DNA of 64,000 bases from CAVZGO01 sp963774935 (GTDB lineage: Bacteria > Chloroflexota > Anaerolineae > Anaerolineales > UBA4823), in assembly GCA_963774935.1 (NCBI GenBank), contig CAVZGO010000001.1, positions 186,001 through 250,000 on the forward strand. The letters run 5' to 3'. Positions 26,389 to 34,328 of the stretch are shown here, piece by piece. The position numbers and the translations under genes are program-made. The notes under the pieces are model-generated. The model did not search any database. It had not been told where the DNA came from and was given only the letters and a program-made list of their open reading frames with translations. The stretch's first letter is position 1, and each line of letters begins with the position of its first letter.

Positions 26389-27982
26389 GATTGATGACCA
26401 GGCCTGGCAAGAACAACGCCAGTATACGCCTGAAAAATTAGCCCTCGCCAGCCAAGCCCTGGTTGAAGTACGCCGTGGGCGCAGTGTGACAGATGCATTA
26501 CGTCGCCACCCACTTCCGGACGGCGGGTACATGGGCAAACATCTGCTGGTAGCGGCTTATAGATCCCTGGTTGAAAGCGGTGAATGGCTGCCCGATGCGG
26601 ACTTGCTGGCACGCATTCGTATGAAACCGGTGCGCACGCTGTCAGGTGTCAGCACGGTTACCGTGCTCACCAAGCCTTATCCCTGTCCCGGGAAATGCAT
26701 TTTCTGTCCTACGGATATACGCATGCCCAAGAGCTACCTGCCGGATGAACCGGGGGCCCGGCGGGCTTTGCAGCACAAATTTGAGCCTTACGACCAGGTT
26801 TCAGGTCGTATCCAGGCACTGCAAGCCATCGGACATCCAGCCGATAAGATCGAATTACTCGTATTAGGTGGTACCTGGAGTGCTTACCGGCGAGATTACC
26901 AGGTCTGGTTTATCCAGCGCTGCCTGGATGCAATGAACGGCTGCGACTCTGCCAGCCTGGAAGAAGCCCAAGAGATCAACGAGAATGCTGAACACCGCAA
27001 TGTCGGTCTGGTCATCGAGACGCGACCGGACCACATTGACCTGGACGAGATTGCCTGGTTGCGTCGCTTGGGTGTTACCAAAGTGCAGATGGGTGCTCAA
27101 AGCCTGGACGAAAATATCCTGTCACTGAACCAGCGCGGGCACTCGGTGGAGGACACTCGCCAGGCAGTGCGTTTATTACGCGCCGCAGGATTTAAGATCG
27201 TCCTGCACTGGATGCCCAACTTGCTGGGTGCAAGCCTTGAATCGGATCGCCAGGATTTCTCGCGCCTGTGGGATGATTTCTGTCCAGATGAGATCAAGAT
27301 TTACCCGAACCAGTTGCTGGAGAACGCTGACCTCTATCTTTATTGGCTGCGAGGAGAATACCATCCCTACTCGACGCAAGAGTTGATCAGTTTAATCGCA
27401 GACGTCAAAGCCACGATCCCACGCTACTGCCGGGTCAACCGGATTATACGAGATATCCCTTCTAATAATGTGGTCGAAGGAAATAAGCGCACGAGCCTGC
27501 GCCAGGATGTACATGCGGAAATGCGACAGCGTGGAACTGTCTGCCATTGTATCCGCTGCAGAGAAGTGCGTGGCCAGCGAGTCGATTCTGATGAACTGCG
27601 GTTGGAAGACATTGTCTACCCAGCCGGCAGAGCTGAAGAGCATTTCCTGTCGTTGGTTACTGCTCAAGACCTTCTGGCAGGATTTTTACGCCTATCATTG
27701 CCGGGTGAACATTCCCCCCAGACCGGGTTCGCCGACCTCGATGGAGCTGCCATCGTACGCGAAGTCCATGTGTATGGTCAATCACTGCCGGTCGGGGTTG
27801 AAAAACAAGGAGCAGCGCAGCACGCCGGTCTGGGAACTCAATTACTGCAACGTGCTGAGGCGATTGCGCGTGAGAGAGGCTACCGTCGTATGGCAGTGAT
27901 CTCCGCGATCGGTACACGAGGTTATTATCGGGAACGTGGATTTGAGGATGGCAGTTTGTATCAGGTGAAAATCCTCACCTGA
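26378..27982 (+). CDS. elp3: Elp3-family tRNA uridine(34) acetyltransferase (radical SAM + GNAT)
   Basis: 534 aa. It installs the carboxymethyl precursor on C5 of wobble uridine, using acetyl-CoA and a radical-SAM domain. The cluster motif CX3CX2C (CPGKCIFC) is at residues 103-110, preceded by GVSTVTVLTKPYPC. LVLGGTWSAY and ETRPDHIDLDEIAWLRRLGVTKVQMGAQSLD are radical-SAM core segments typical of Elp3. The C-terminal CHCIRCREVRG and the GNAT domain (GLGTQLLQRAEAIARERGYRRMAVISAIGTRGYYRERGF) complete it. Length matches archaeal and bacterial Elp3. It is divergent from the Trm9-like gene. Confidence 0.95.
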   Translation: MDFEIDDQAWQEQRQYTPEKLALASQALVEVRRGRSVTDALRRHPLPDGGYMGKHLLVAAYRSLVESGEWLPDADLLARIRMKPVRTLSGVSTVTVLTKPYPCPGKCIFCPTDIRMPKSYLPDEPGARRALQHKFEPYDQVSGRIQALQAIGHPADKIELLVLGGTWSAYRRDYQVWFIQRCLDAMNGCDSASLEEAQEINENAEHRNVGLVIETRPDHIDLDEIAWLRRLGVTKVQMGAQSLDENILSLNQRGHSVEDTRQAVRLLRAAGFKIVLHWMPNLLGASLESDRQDFSRLWDDFCPDEIKIYPNQLLENADLYLYWLRGEYHPYSTQELISLIADVKATIPRYCRVNRIIRDIPSNNVVEGNKRTSLRQDVHAEMRQRGTVCHCIRCREVRGQRVDSDELRLEDIVYPAGRAEEHFLSLVTAQDLLAGFLRLSLPGEHSPQTGFADLDGAAIVREVHVYGQSLPVGVEKQGAAQHAGLGTQLLQRAEAIARERGYRRMAVISAIGTRGYYRERGFEDGSLYQVKILT

Positions 27983-28119
27983 CCATCGTTTTCGGTTAGT
28001 TGTTTCAAGATCATCCCTATCTAAAATAAATAAACCCAAACTGCTTTTGTGGCTTCGAGCGAAGAGTTACTGGTTTCGTTACATAGAACCTGGTTTTGTA
28101 ACACCTGGGAACACTTTGC

Positions 28120-28147
28120 TTGACATGGGTACGTGTCTTGGTATAAT
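28120..28147 (+). promoter_or_regulatory. Near-consensus promoter of the sugar locus
   Basis: TTGACA (28120-28125), 16-bp spacer, TATAAT (28142-28147). The LacI-type operator overlaps its last base and covers the predicted start site. Confidence 0.8.
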
Positions 28148-28160
28148 GGAAACGGTTCCA
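28147..28160 (+). promoter_or_regulatory. LacI/GalR-type operator
   Basis: TGGAAACGGTTCCA is a 14-bp palindrome with one mismatched pair and a central CG, the form recognised by many LacI-family repressors. Its position over the transcription start would block initiation. The LacI-type gene at 35999 in the same locus is the obvious candidate regulator. Confidence 0.75.
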
Positions 28161-28253
28161 AGCAGAATTAAACAAATAGCGGTATCCGCCCCTTAAATAT
28201 TTACTGTTACCTTGATCATTCTCTTTTCAAGTCTTATTGGTGTTGACTGGTTA

Positions 28254-28282
28254 TTGACAGAAAGATGAAAATTCGCTAAAGT
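28254..28282 (+). promoter_or_regulatory. Possible second promoter
   Basis: TTGACA (28254-28259), 17-bp spacer, TAAAGT (28277-28282). It lies in the 650-bp region between the Elp3 gene and the solute-binding protein gene and upstream of the LacI-like fragment at 28336. The -10 is only a moderate match. Confidence 0.45.
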
Positions 28283-28335
28283 AACCTTGTAGGTTAATAT
28301 TGCGAATGGTCTGGATCGTTGCCTTCAGGTAGGAG

Positions 28336-28533
28336 ATGACTGTCAGACAGGTAACCAGCCGATTTATAACAAAGGAAGCGCATTTAGCCCGCGCAGCGGT
28401 CTCCACGGTATTAAATAACAACCAGGAGATTCCAATTATTCCATCTATTCGACAACTTGTTTCCCACTCCCCTGAAGAAGCTCAATTCATCTCTATATGC
28501 ATTACCTATAACCTGACAAAATTCTTGATATAA
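28336..28533 (+). pseudogene. Fragment resembling a LacI-type DNA-binding domain
   Basis: A 65-codon frame begins MTVRQVTSRF and contains HLARAAVSTVLNNNQEIPI followed by SIRQLVSHSPEE. This resembles the LacI N-terminal helix-turn-helix (GVSRAAVSTVLNNN... TRQRV). The first helix is degraded, the hinge region and the whole ligand-binding domain are missing, and the rest is not LacI-like. It looks like the remnant of a local repressor gene. It may also be chance similarity; the match is short. Confidence 0.45.
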
Positions 28534-28635
28534 GTTAATGAAAGGAGGTACCGATTTCAGAACATCCAGACTTAAAAACCCTTAGAAAGGCCAAGATCAA
28601 TTTTCAAAAAATCCACACTTTGGAGGAGAAAGTAT

Positions 28636-30489
28636 ATGCGTAACAAATTTAATTTATGGACCGTAATTAGCCTGTTAGTGATCTTCGCGATGGTGCTGGC
28701 CGCTTGCGCGCAAACCACACCAACCGAAGAAGCGATGACAGAGCCAGAAACTGTAGCCACCGAAGCTCCTGTTGAGGAAGCACCGAGTGGCGAGACAACT
28801 GAAGCTCCATTCCCGGTGATCCCGGGAGGCTACCTGGAGAAGGCAATAGCAGGTGAATACGAAGGCACAACCGTAACCGTGGACGGTCCCTTCACCGACG
28901 CCGACAAGATCAAATTCGAGCAGTCCTACAAGCAGTTTGAGGAAGCGACTGGCATCACCGTCAACTACATCGGCTCAAAGGAATTCGAGGGCACGATCTC
29001 GATCCGTGTGGATGCTGGGGACACGCCTGACATTGCGGACTTCCCGCAGCCGGGCTTGATGGCGAACTTTGCCCGCCAGGGCAAGATTGTTGATCCAACA
29101 ACCTTCATTCCGCAAGAGTGGCTGGAACAGCAGTACAACCAGAGCTGGCTGGATATGGCAATGGTTGAAGGACCGGATGGCGAGCCGATGACAGGTGGTG
29201 TGTGGTATCGCTTCAATGGCAAGAGCCTGGTGTGGTATCCGAAGGATGACTTCGATGCCGCTGGCTACACCGTCCCGACCACCTGGGATGAGATGATTGC
29301 GTTGAGCGACCAGATCAAGGCCGATGGCGATGCACCGTGGTGTGTCGGCATCGAGTCTGGTGCAGCCACCGGTTGGCCGGCGACGGACTGGATGGAAGAG
29401 ATCATGCTGCGCACCACCTCGCTGGAGAACTATGACAAGTGGGTGAGCGGCGAGCTGGACTTCTCCTCGCCTGAAGTCAAGACTGCGGCCGAGAAGCTGG
29501 GCGAGCTGTGGTTCACCGATGGGTATGTGTATGGTGGCACAGCATCGATCGTCTCGACCTTCTTTGGCGATGCACCGGCGCCGATGTTTGAGCAGCCTCC
29601 GAAATGCTGGCTGCACAAGCAGGGCAACTTCATCACCGGCTTCTTCCCACCCGAAGCAAAAGCGGGTGTGGACTATGGCTTCTTCTACCTGCCTCCGATC
29701 GATGAGCAGTATGGCAAGCCGTTCCTCGTGGCTGGCGACATCATGTCGATGTTCAATGACCGCCCTGAAGTCCGTGCCATGATGGAGTTCTTCACTGTTC
29801 CAGAATCAGCCAAGGGCTGGTTGGAGACCGGTGGAGCACTGGCGACCCACAAGACCGCTACCCCAGATATGTACGGTGTGGACCTGGAGCGCGGGATTGC
29901 TGAATTGGTATCTCAGGCTACCAGCTTCCGCTTCGACGCATCAGACCTGATGCCGGGCGAGGTCGGTTCTGGATCGTTCTGGAAGGGCATGACCGACTGG
30001 GTCTCTGGCGCTGCCGACCTGGACACTGTCCTGGCGGAAATCGACGCCTCCTGGCCAGCGGGTGTTGAGGGTGAAACCCAAACAGAGCCTGAAGCAGCGA
30101 CCGGAGCATTCCCGGTGATTCCGGGCGGGTATCTGGAGAAGGCGATAGCAGGTGAATACACGGGCACAACCGTAACCGTGGACGGTCCCTTCACCGACGC
30201 CGACAAGGTCAAGTTCGAGCAGTCCTACAAGCAGTTTGAGGAAGCGACTGGCATCACCGTCAACTACATCGGCTCCAAGGAATTCGAGGGCACGATCTCG
30301 ATCCGTGTGGATGCTGGGGACACGCCTGACATTGCGGACTTCCCGCAGCCGGGCTTGCTGGCGAACTTTGCCCGCCAGGGCAAGATTGTTGATCCAACAA
30401 CCTTCATTCCGCAGGAGTGGCTGGAGCAGCAATACAACCAGAGCTGGCTGGATATGGCGATGGTTGAGGACCGGATGGCGAGCCGATGA
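28636..30489 (+). CDS. Alpha-glucoside-type ABC transporter solute-binding lipoprotein, fused to a second copy
   Basis: 617 codons. A lipoprotein signal peptide (LVIFAMVLAACAQ) and an acidic Thr/Glu/Pro linker precede a complete family-1 solute-binding domain (about residues 58-474). Its GYTVPTTWDEMIALSDQIKADG and GGALATHKTATPDMYG resemble AglE/ThuE alpha-glucoside binders. Instead of a stop, the frame runs through a new linker (AGVEGETQTEPEAATGAF) into a second, almost identical domain, until a one-base loss near 30467 ends it at 30489. A strong site (GGAGGAG) precedes the ATG. The permease genes follow at 31488. Expression should be under the operator at 28147. Confidence 0.88.
   Translation: MRNKFNLWTVISLLVIFAMVLAACAQTTPTEEAMTEPETVATEAPVEEAPSGETTEAPFPVIPGGYLEKAIAGEYEGTTVTVDGPFTDADKIKFEQSYKQFEEATGITVNYIGSKEFEGTISIRVDAGDTPDIADFPQPGLMANFARQGKIVDPTTFIPQEWLEQQYNQSWLDMAMVEGPDGEPMTGGVWYRFNGKSLVWYPKDDFDAAGYTVPTTWDEMIALSDQIKADGDAPWCVGIESGAATGWPATDWMEEIMLRTTSLENYDKWVSGELDFSSPEVKTAAEKLGELWFTDGYVYGGTASIVSTFFGDAPAPMFEQPPKCWLHKQGNFITGFFPPEAKAGVDYGFFYLPPIDEQYGKPFLVAGDIMSMFNDRPEVRAMMEFFTVPESAKGWLETGGALATHKTATPDMYGVDLERGIAELVSQATSFRFDASDLMPGEVGSGSFWKGMTDWVSGAADLDTVLAEIDASWPAGVEGETQTEPEAATGAFPVIPGGYLEKAIAGEYTGTTVTVDGPFTDADKVKFEQSYKQFEEATGITVNYIGSKEFEGTISIRVDAGDTPDIADFPQPGLLANFARQGKIVDPTTFIPQEWLEQQYNQSWLDMAMVEDRMASR
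28809..30056 (+). repeat. Tandem duplication, first copy (1,248 bp)
   Basis: This stretch of the solute-binding protein gene recurs at 30108-31355, offset by 1,299 bp (433 codons, so in frame). The two copies differ by only scattered substitutions and two single-base indels in the second copy. Confidence 0.93.
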
Positions 30490-31355
30490 CAGGTGGTGTG
30501 TGGTATCGCTTCAATGGCAAGAGCCTGGTGTGGTATCCGAAGGATGACTTCGATGCCGCCGGCTACACCGTCCCGACCACCTGGGATGAGATGATTGCGT
30601 TGAGCGACCAGATCAAGGCCGATGGCGATGCACCGTGGTGTGTCGGCATCGAGTCTGGTGCAGCCACCGGTTGGCCGGCGACGGACTGGATGGAAGAGAT
30701 CATGCTGCGCACCACCTCGCTGGAGAACTATGACAAGTGGGTGACCGGCGAGCTGGACGTTCTCTTCACCTGAAGTCAAGGCTGCAGCCGAGAAGCTGGG
30801 TGAGCTGTGGTTCACCGATGGGTATGTGTATGGTGGCACAGCATCGATCGTCTCGACCTTCTTTGGCGATGCACCGGCCCCGATGTTTGAGCAGCCTCCG
30901 AAATGCTGGCTGCACAAGCAGGGCAACTTCATCACCGGCTTCTTCCCACCCGAAGCAAAAGCAGGTGTGGACTATGGCTTCTTCTACCTGCCTCCGATCG
31001 ATGAGCAGTATGGCAAGCCGTTCCTCGTGGCTGGCGACATCATGTCGATGTTCAATGACCGCCCTGAAGTCCGTGCCATGATGGAGTTCTTCACTGTTCC
31101 AGAATCAGCCAAGGGCTGGTTGGAGACCGGTGGAGCACTGGCGACCCACAAGACCGCTACCCCAGATATGTACGGTGTGGACCTGGAGCGCGGGATTGCT
31201 GAATTGGTATCCCAGGCTACCAGCTTCCGCTTCGACGCCTCGGACCTGATGCCGGGCGAGGTCGGTGCTGGCTCGTTCTGGAAGGGTATGACCGACTGGG
31301 TCTCTGGCGCTGCCGACCTGGACACTGTCCTGGCGGAAATCGACGCCTCCTGGCC
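30108..31355 (+). repeat. Tandem duplication, second copy (1,248 bp)
   Basis: Near-identical to 28809-30056. Relative to copy one it lacks one base near 30467 (TTGAGGACC against TTGAAGGACC) and has an extra G near 30759 (GGACGTTCTC against GGACTTCTC). These cancel, so the frame is restored for the last 600 bp. Confidence 0.93.
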
Positions 31356-31365
31356 GCAAAAGTAA
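30486..31365 (+). pseudogene. Second solute-binding domain, out of frame then restored
   Basis: This is the rest of the second copy of the binding protein. From 30486 to about 30759 it is readable in a shifted frame (GGVWYRFNGKSLVWYPKDD...), then the +1 indel returns it to the original frame through to the stop at 31365 (LAEIDASWPQK). With both indels corrected, the gene 28636-31365 would encode one polypeptide of about 909 aa with two binding domains. As written, the second domain is not translated whole. Whether the indels are real or errors cannot be decided from sequence. Confidence 0.7.
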
Positions 31366-31380
31366 CCGAAAATGGACATC

Positions 31381-31411
31381 TGTGGCTGCCAGCATACTGC
31401 TGGCAGCCACA
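31381..31411 (+). terminator. Strong hairpin between binding-protein and permease genes
   Basis: A 14-bp perfect stem (TGTGGCTGCCAGCA / TGCTGGCAGCCACA) with a 3-nt loop is followed by AACCTTTTATA. With no good T-tract it may be partly terminating or may protect the 3' end of the binding-protein mRNA, a common way to make more binding protein than permease. Confidence 0.7.
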
Positions 31412-31487
31412 AACCTTTTATATACCGAGATTACCAAAGAATTCATAAACCATTCACAAGGTCTTCATTGGGAGAGAGGAGGTTTCC

Positions 31488-32678
31488 ATGCAGCTCACCC
31501 AGAAACAAGAACCTGAAAAATCCAGCCCTGTATCAACCGTCCTGGCTTTCATCTTTAGAATCGCTCTGGCGATTGCAATTCCTTTAATTGCTTTTTTTGT
31601 CCTCTACCAGGGTTTTATGTTCCTGAGAGATGGTGATGCACCCAAGTGGCTGATTACAGTTGTTGCAATTTTATGGGGTGTGGGCGGTGTTGCGGCCTTA
31701 TATTGGATATTCAACTGGCTGGTTGAGATGCTACCAGATGTCTGGAAGGCGCGATTACAGCCGTTTGTATTTGTTGGACCTGCCGTTGCTATCTTGATCT
31801 GGTTTCTTGCATTCCCCACCCTGCGTACATTTTGGATCAGCCTTTTCGGTCGCGATGGACCACCCAATAATCCAATAAGTATGTTGTTCAGCAATCCCAA
31901 GCTATACATCGAAATCTTCCAGGAAGCCTGGGTAGGTCTGGACAACTATGTTGCTGTCTTTACCAACCGCCTGATGCTGCAAGCCTTCCGCAACAATATC
32001 CTGTTTTGGATTGGAATTGCCACTCCATTTACCGTTGCGATGGGGCTGCTGATTGCAGTACTGGCGGATCGCAGCAAATATGAAAAAGTAGCCAAATCGC
32101 TGATCTTCATGCCGATGGCGATCTCTTTTGTTGGCGCCAGTGTGATTTGGAACTTTATATACGAAGTTAAACCGGCTGAGCTTCCGCAGATTGGTCTGCT
32201 AAACGCCATTGTGGTCGCATTGGGCGGAGAACCACATGCCTGGACAGCCTATACTGCCATTGCACCCTGGAATAACCTTTTCTTAGTTGTCATTGTTATC
32301 TGGCTGCAGGCTGGTTATGCCATGGTGTTGTTCTCTGCTGCTTTAAAGGGCATTTCTGAAGAAATTATCGAAGCGGCTCGGGTAGATGGCGCAAACGAGG
32401 TAGAAATCTTTTTCAAGATCATGGTTCCATCGATCATGGGGACGATCATCACGGTAACCACTACGGTAGTCATATTCACGCTTAAGATTTTCGATGTGGT
32501 GTGGGTGATGACTGGCGGGCAATTCGGCACGGATGTGATTGCCACCCAGTTTTACCGCCAATCCTTCATCGCTCGCAATGCCGGGTATGGCTCTGCAATC
32601 GCCATTGTCTTATTGCTCGCAGTGGTTCCGGTCATGATCTATAATTTGCGCCGGTTCGGCGAGCAGCGGGCGTTCTAA
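31488..32678 (+). CDS. Alpha-glucoside-type ABC transporter permease (AglF-like)
   Basis: 396 aa. Three helices in an N-terminal extension (residues about 20-115) are followed by the MalF-type core. The conserved permease loop that contacts the ATPase is visible as EEIIEAARVDGANEVEIFFKIMVPSIMGTI (EAA motif). WVGLDNYVAVFTN and ILFWIGIATPFTVAMGLL are typical MalF/AglF segments. An ideal ribosome-binding site (GAGAGGAGGT) precedes the ATG. The next permease gene starts 14 bp after its stop. It forms a heterodimer with the product of 32693 in the cytoplasmic membrane. Confidence 0.92.
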   Translation: MQLTQKQEPEKSSPVSTVLAFIFRIALAIAIPLIAFFVLYQGFMFLRDGDAPKWLITVVAILWGVGGVAALYWIFNWLVEMLPDVWKARLQPFVFVGPAVAILIWFLAFPTLRTFWISLFGRDGPPNNPISMLFSNPKLYIEIFQEAWVGLDNYVAVFTNRLMLQAFRNNILFWIGIATPFTVAMGLLIAVLADRSKYEKVAKSLIFMPMAISFVGASVIWNFIYEVKPAELPQIGLLNAIVVALGGEPHAWTAYTAIAPWNNLFLVVIVIWLQAGYAMVLFSAALKGISEEIIEAARVDGANEVEIFFKIMVPSIMGTIITVTTTVVIFTLKIFDVVWVMTGGQFGTDVIATQFYRQSFIARNAGYGSAIAIVLLLAVVPVMIYNLRRFGEQRAF

Positions 32679-32692
32679 GGAGGCAGGTCACG

Positions 32693-33799
32693 ATGAAATC
32701 TACACCTTCACAATCACGAAGACAAATGCTCCTGGTTAACATCAGCCTTGCGGTGATCGTGCTCATCTGGCTGATCCCGACTTTTGGCCTGTTTATTTCA
32801 TCCTTCCGCGAGCGCTTTGCCATCCAAACCACAGGTTGGTGGACGATATTCCCACACCGCGAATGGCAAGAGATAGCTACACTCCAGCCCAAGGAACTGA
32901 ATCTCGATCCTGATTCAATCATGGAAGTCGAAGGGGCAAAAGCAACATTTGAGCAGCTGCGCGAAGGGATCGAAACTCCCAACGGAAAGCGTGTCCAGTG
33001 GATTGGAAATAAACGCTTAGGAGTAATCCAGATTCAAGAGCAAGTATGGGTAGGCTTCAATTTGAATCCAACCCTAGAAAATTATAAGCAGGTGCTGCAG
33101 GGTAAGGATTTTGAATATAAAAGGCCAGATGGCACGGTGGAGATTATTCCTGGCGATGATTTTGTCAGCGCCTTGTTCAACAGCATCGCAGTTGCCATTC
33201 CCGCTACTATCATCCCGATCTTGATTGCCGCCTTTGCGGCATATGGTTTTGCCTGGATGAATTTTCCGGGTCGCAGGGTGTTATTCATTATGGTGGTGGC
33301 TTTGTTAGTCGTTCCACTGCAGATTGCCCTGGTACCTATCTTAAAAGATTTTTCCAGGCTTGGATTGAATGGTACCTTCCTGGCAATGTGGCTGGCGCAC
33401 ACTGGCTTCGGTCTTCCGCTGGCAACCTATTTGCTGTTCAATTATATTGCCACGCTGCCCCGCGAAACGCTCGAATCAGCGTTCATCGATGGCGCATCTC
33501 ACTTCACGATCTTTGTCAAGTTGATTCTGCCGCTTTCGATTCCTGCCCTGGCATCTTTTGCCATTTTCCAATTCCTGTGGGTTTGGAATGATTACCTGGT
33601 AGCATTGATCTTCCTGGGCAGTGATCCCAACCTGTCTGTGGTCACGATGCAGCTGGCGAATATTGTCGGCGACCGAGGCCAGGATTGGCACCTCTTAACG
33701 GCCGGTGCGTTCCTTACAATGTTTGTACCTTTGGTGGTCTTCTTCTCCCTGCAGCGCTACTTTGTTCGTGGAATGCTTGCGGGATCTGTGAAAGGCTAA
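32693..33799 (+). CDS. Alpha-glucoside-type ABC transporter permease (AglG-like)
   Basis: 368 aa, longer than a standard MalG because of a periplasmic insert of about 90 residues between the first and second helices (WWTIFPHREWQEIATLQPKE... ENYKQVLQGKDFEY), a feature of AglG-type permeases. The EAA loop reads ETLESAFIDGASHFTIFVKLILPLSIPAL. About six helices are evident. AGGAGG sits before the ATG at 32693. It is the second membrane subunit of the sugar importer. No ATPase gene of the MsmX/UgpC type follows. Confidence 0.92.
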   Translation: MKSTPSQSRRQMLLVNISLAVIVLIWLIPTFGLFISSFRERFAIQTTGWWTIFPHREWQEIATLQPKELNLDPDSIMEVEGAKATFEQLREGIETPNGKRVQWIGNKRLGVIQIQEQVWVGFNLNPTLENYKQVLQGKDFEYKRPDGTVEIIPGDDFVSALFNSIAVAIPATIIPILIAAFAAYGFAWMNFPGRRVLFIMVVALLVVPLQIALVPILKDFSRLGLNGTFLAMWLAHTGFGLPLATYLLFNYIATLPRETLESAFIDGASHFTIFVKLILPLSIPALASFAIFQFLWVWNDYLVALIFLGSDPNLSVVTMQLANIVGDRGQDWHLLTAGAFLTMFVPLVVFFSLQRYFVRGMLAGSVKG

Positions 33800-33814
33800 C
33801 CTGAGACCAGAAGA

Positions 33815-34321
33815 ATGAGCGATACACGAAAAGAGCGGGAAAGTAGGGCATCTTTCGATTGGGCTTTTCTATTCTTCTGGATGATGGCTACGACGCTGGG
33901 CTGGATCCTGGGCGGGGTCTTTTTTAGCGGCTTGAGTGAACTGGGCTCAGGTCTGTTTGTTGCCTTCTTCCAGTGGTTTGTGCTGCTCAGTCGGATCGAT
34001 AAAGCCTGGCGCTGGATACTATTCAGCACCGTCGGGTGGGTCATTGGCTGGCTAATTGCCTTCCTCGCCGTTCCGGCAGGATTAGAGCTGGTGACCGCCA
34101 TGATTATTGGAGCAACACTCGGCGTGGCGCAATGGTTTATCCTGCGCCAGGTGTTTCACTGGTCTGGTTGGTGGATTGCCATTAGCGTTGTAGCCTGGTC
34201 AACTGGGATGGCTTTATTTCCTGGCTTTCTGCTGACCGGCGCAACGACAGGCTTAATCACTGGGATCGCACTGGAACTTCTCATGCGTTATGGTCGCCGG
34301 AATATTCAAACCTTAACCTGA
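33815..34321 (+). CDS. Small polytopic membrane protein of unknown function
   Basis: 168 aa with four or five helices and repeated Gly/Trp-rich segments (TLGWILGGVFFSG, TVGWVIGWLIAFL, TTGLITGIALELL). The N-terminus is charged and cytoplasmic. It lies 15 bp after the second permease gene and 7 bp before treS, so it is co-transcribed with the sugar genes, but it shows no transporter motif. Similar short glycine-rich membrane proteins are frequent in Chloroflexota; no function is known to me. Confidence 0.7.
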   Translation: MSDTRKERESRASFDWAFLFFWMMATTLGWILGGVFFSGLSELGSGLFVAFFQWFVLLSRIDKAWRWILFSTVGWVIGWLIAFLAVPAGLELVTAMIIGATLGVAQWFILRQVFHWSGWWIAISVVAWSTGMALFPGFLLTGATTGLITGIALELLMRYGRRNIQTLT

Positions 34322-34328
34322 GCTTACA

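Noticed and set aside
28636..31365. Tandem repeat considered as an insertion sequence or phage element
   Set aside because: Both copies are the same solute-binding protein gene; there are no transposase, inverted ends or target duplications.
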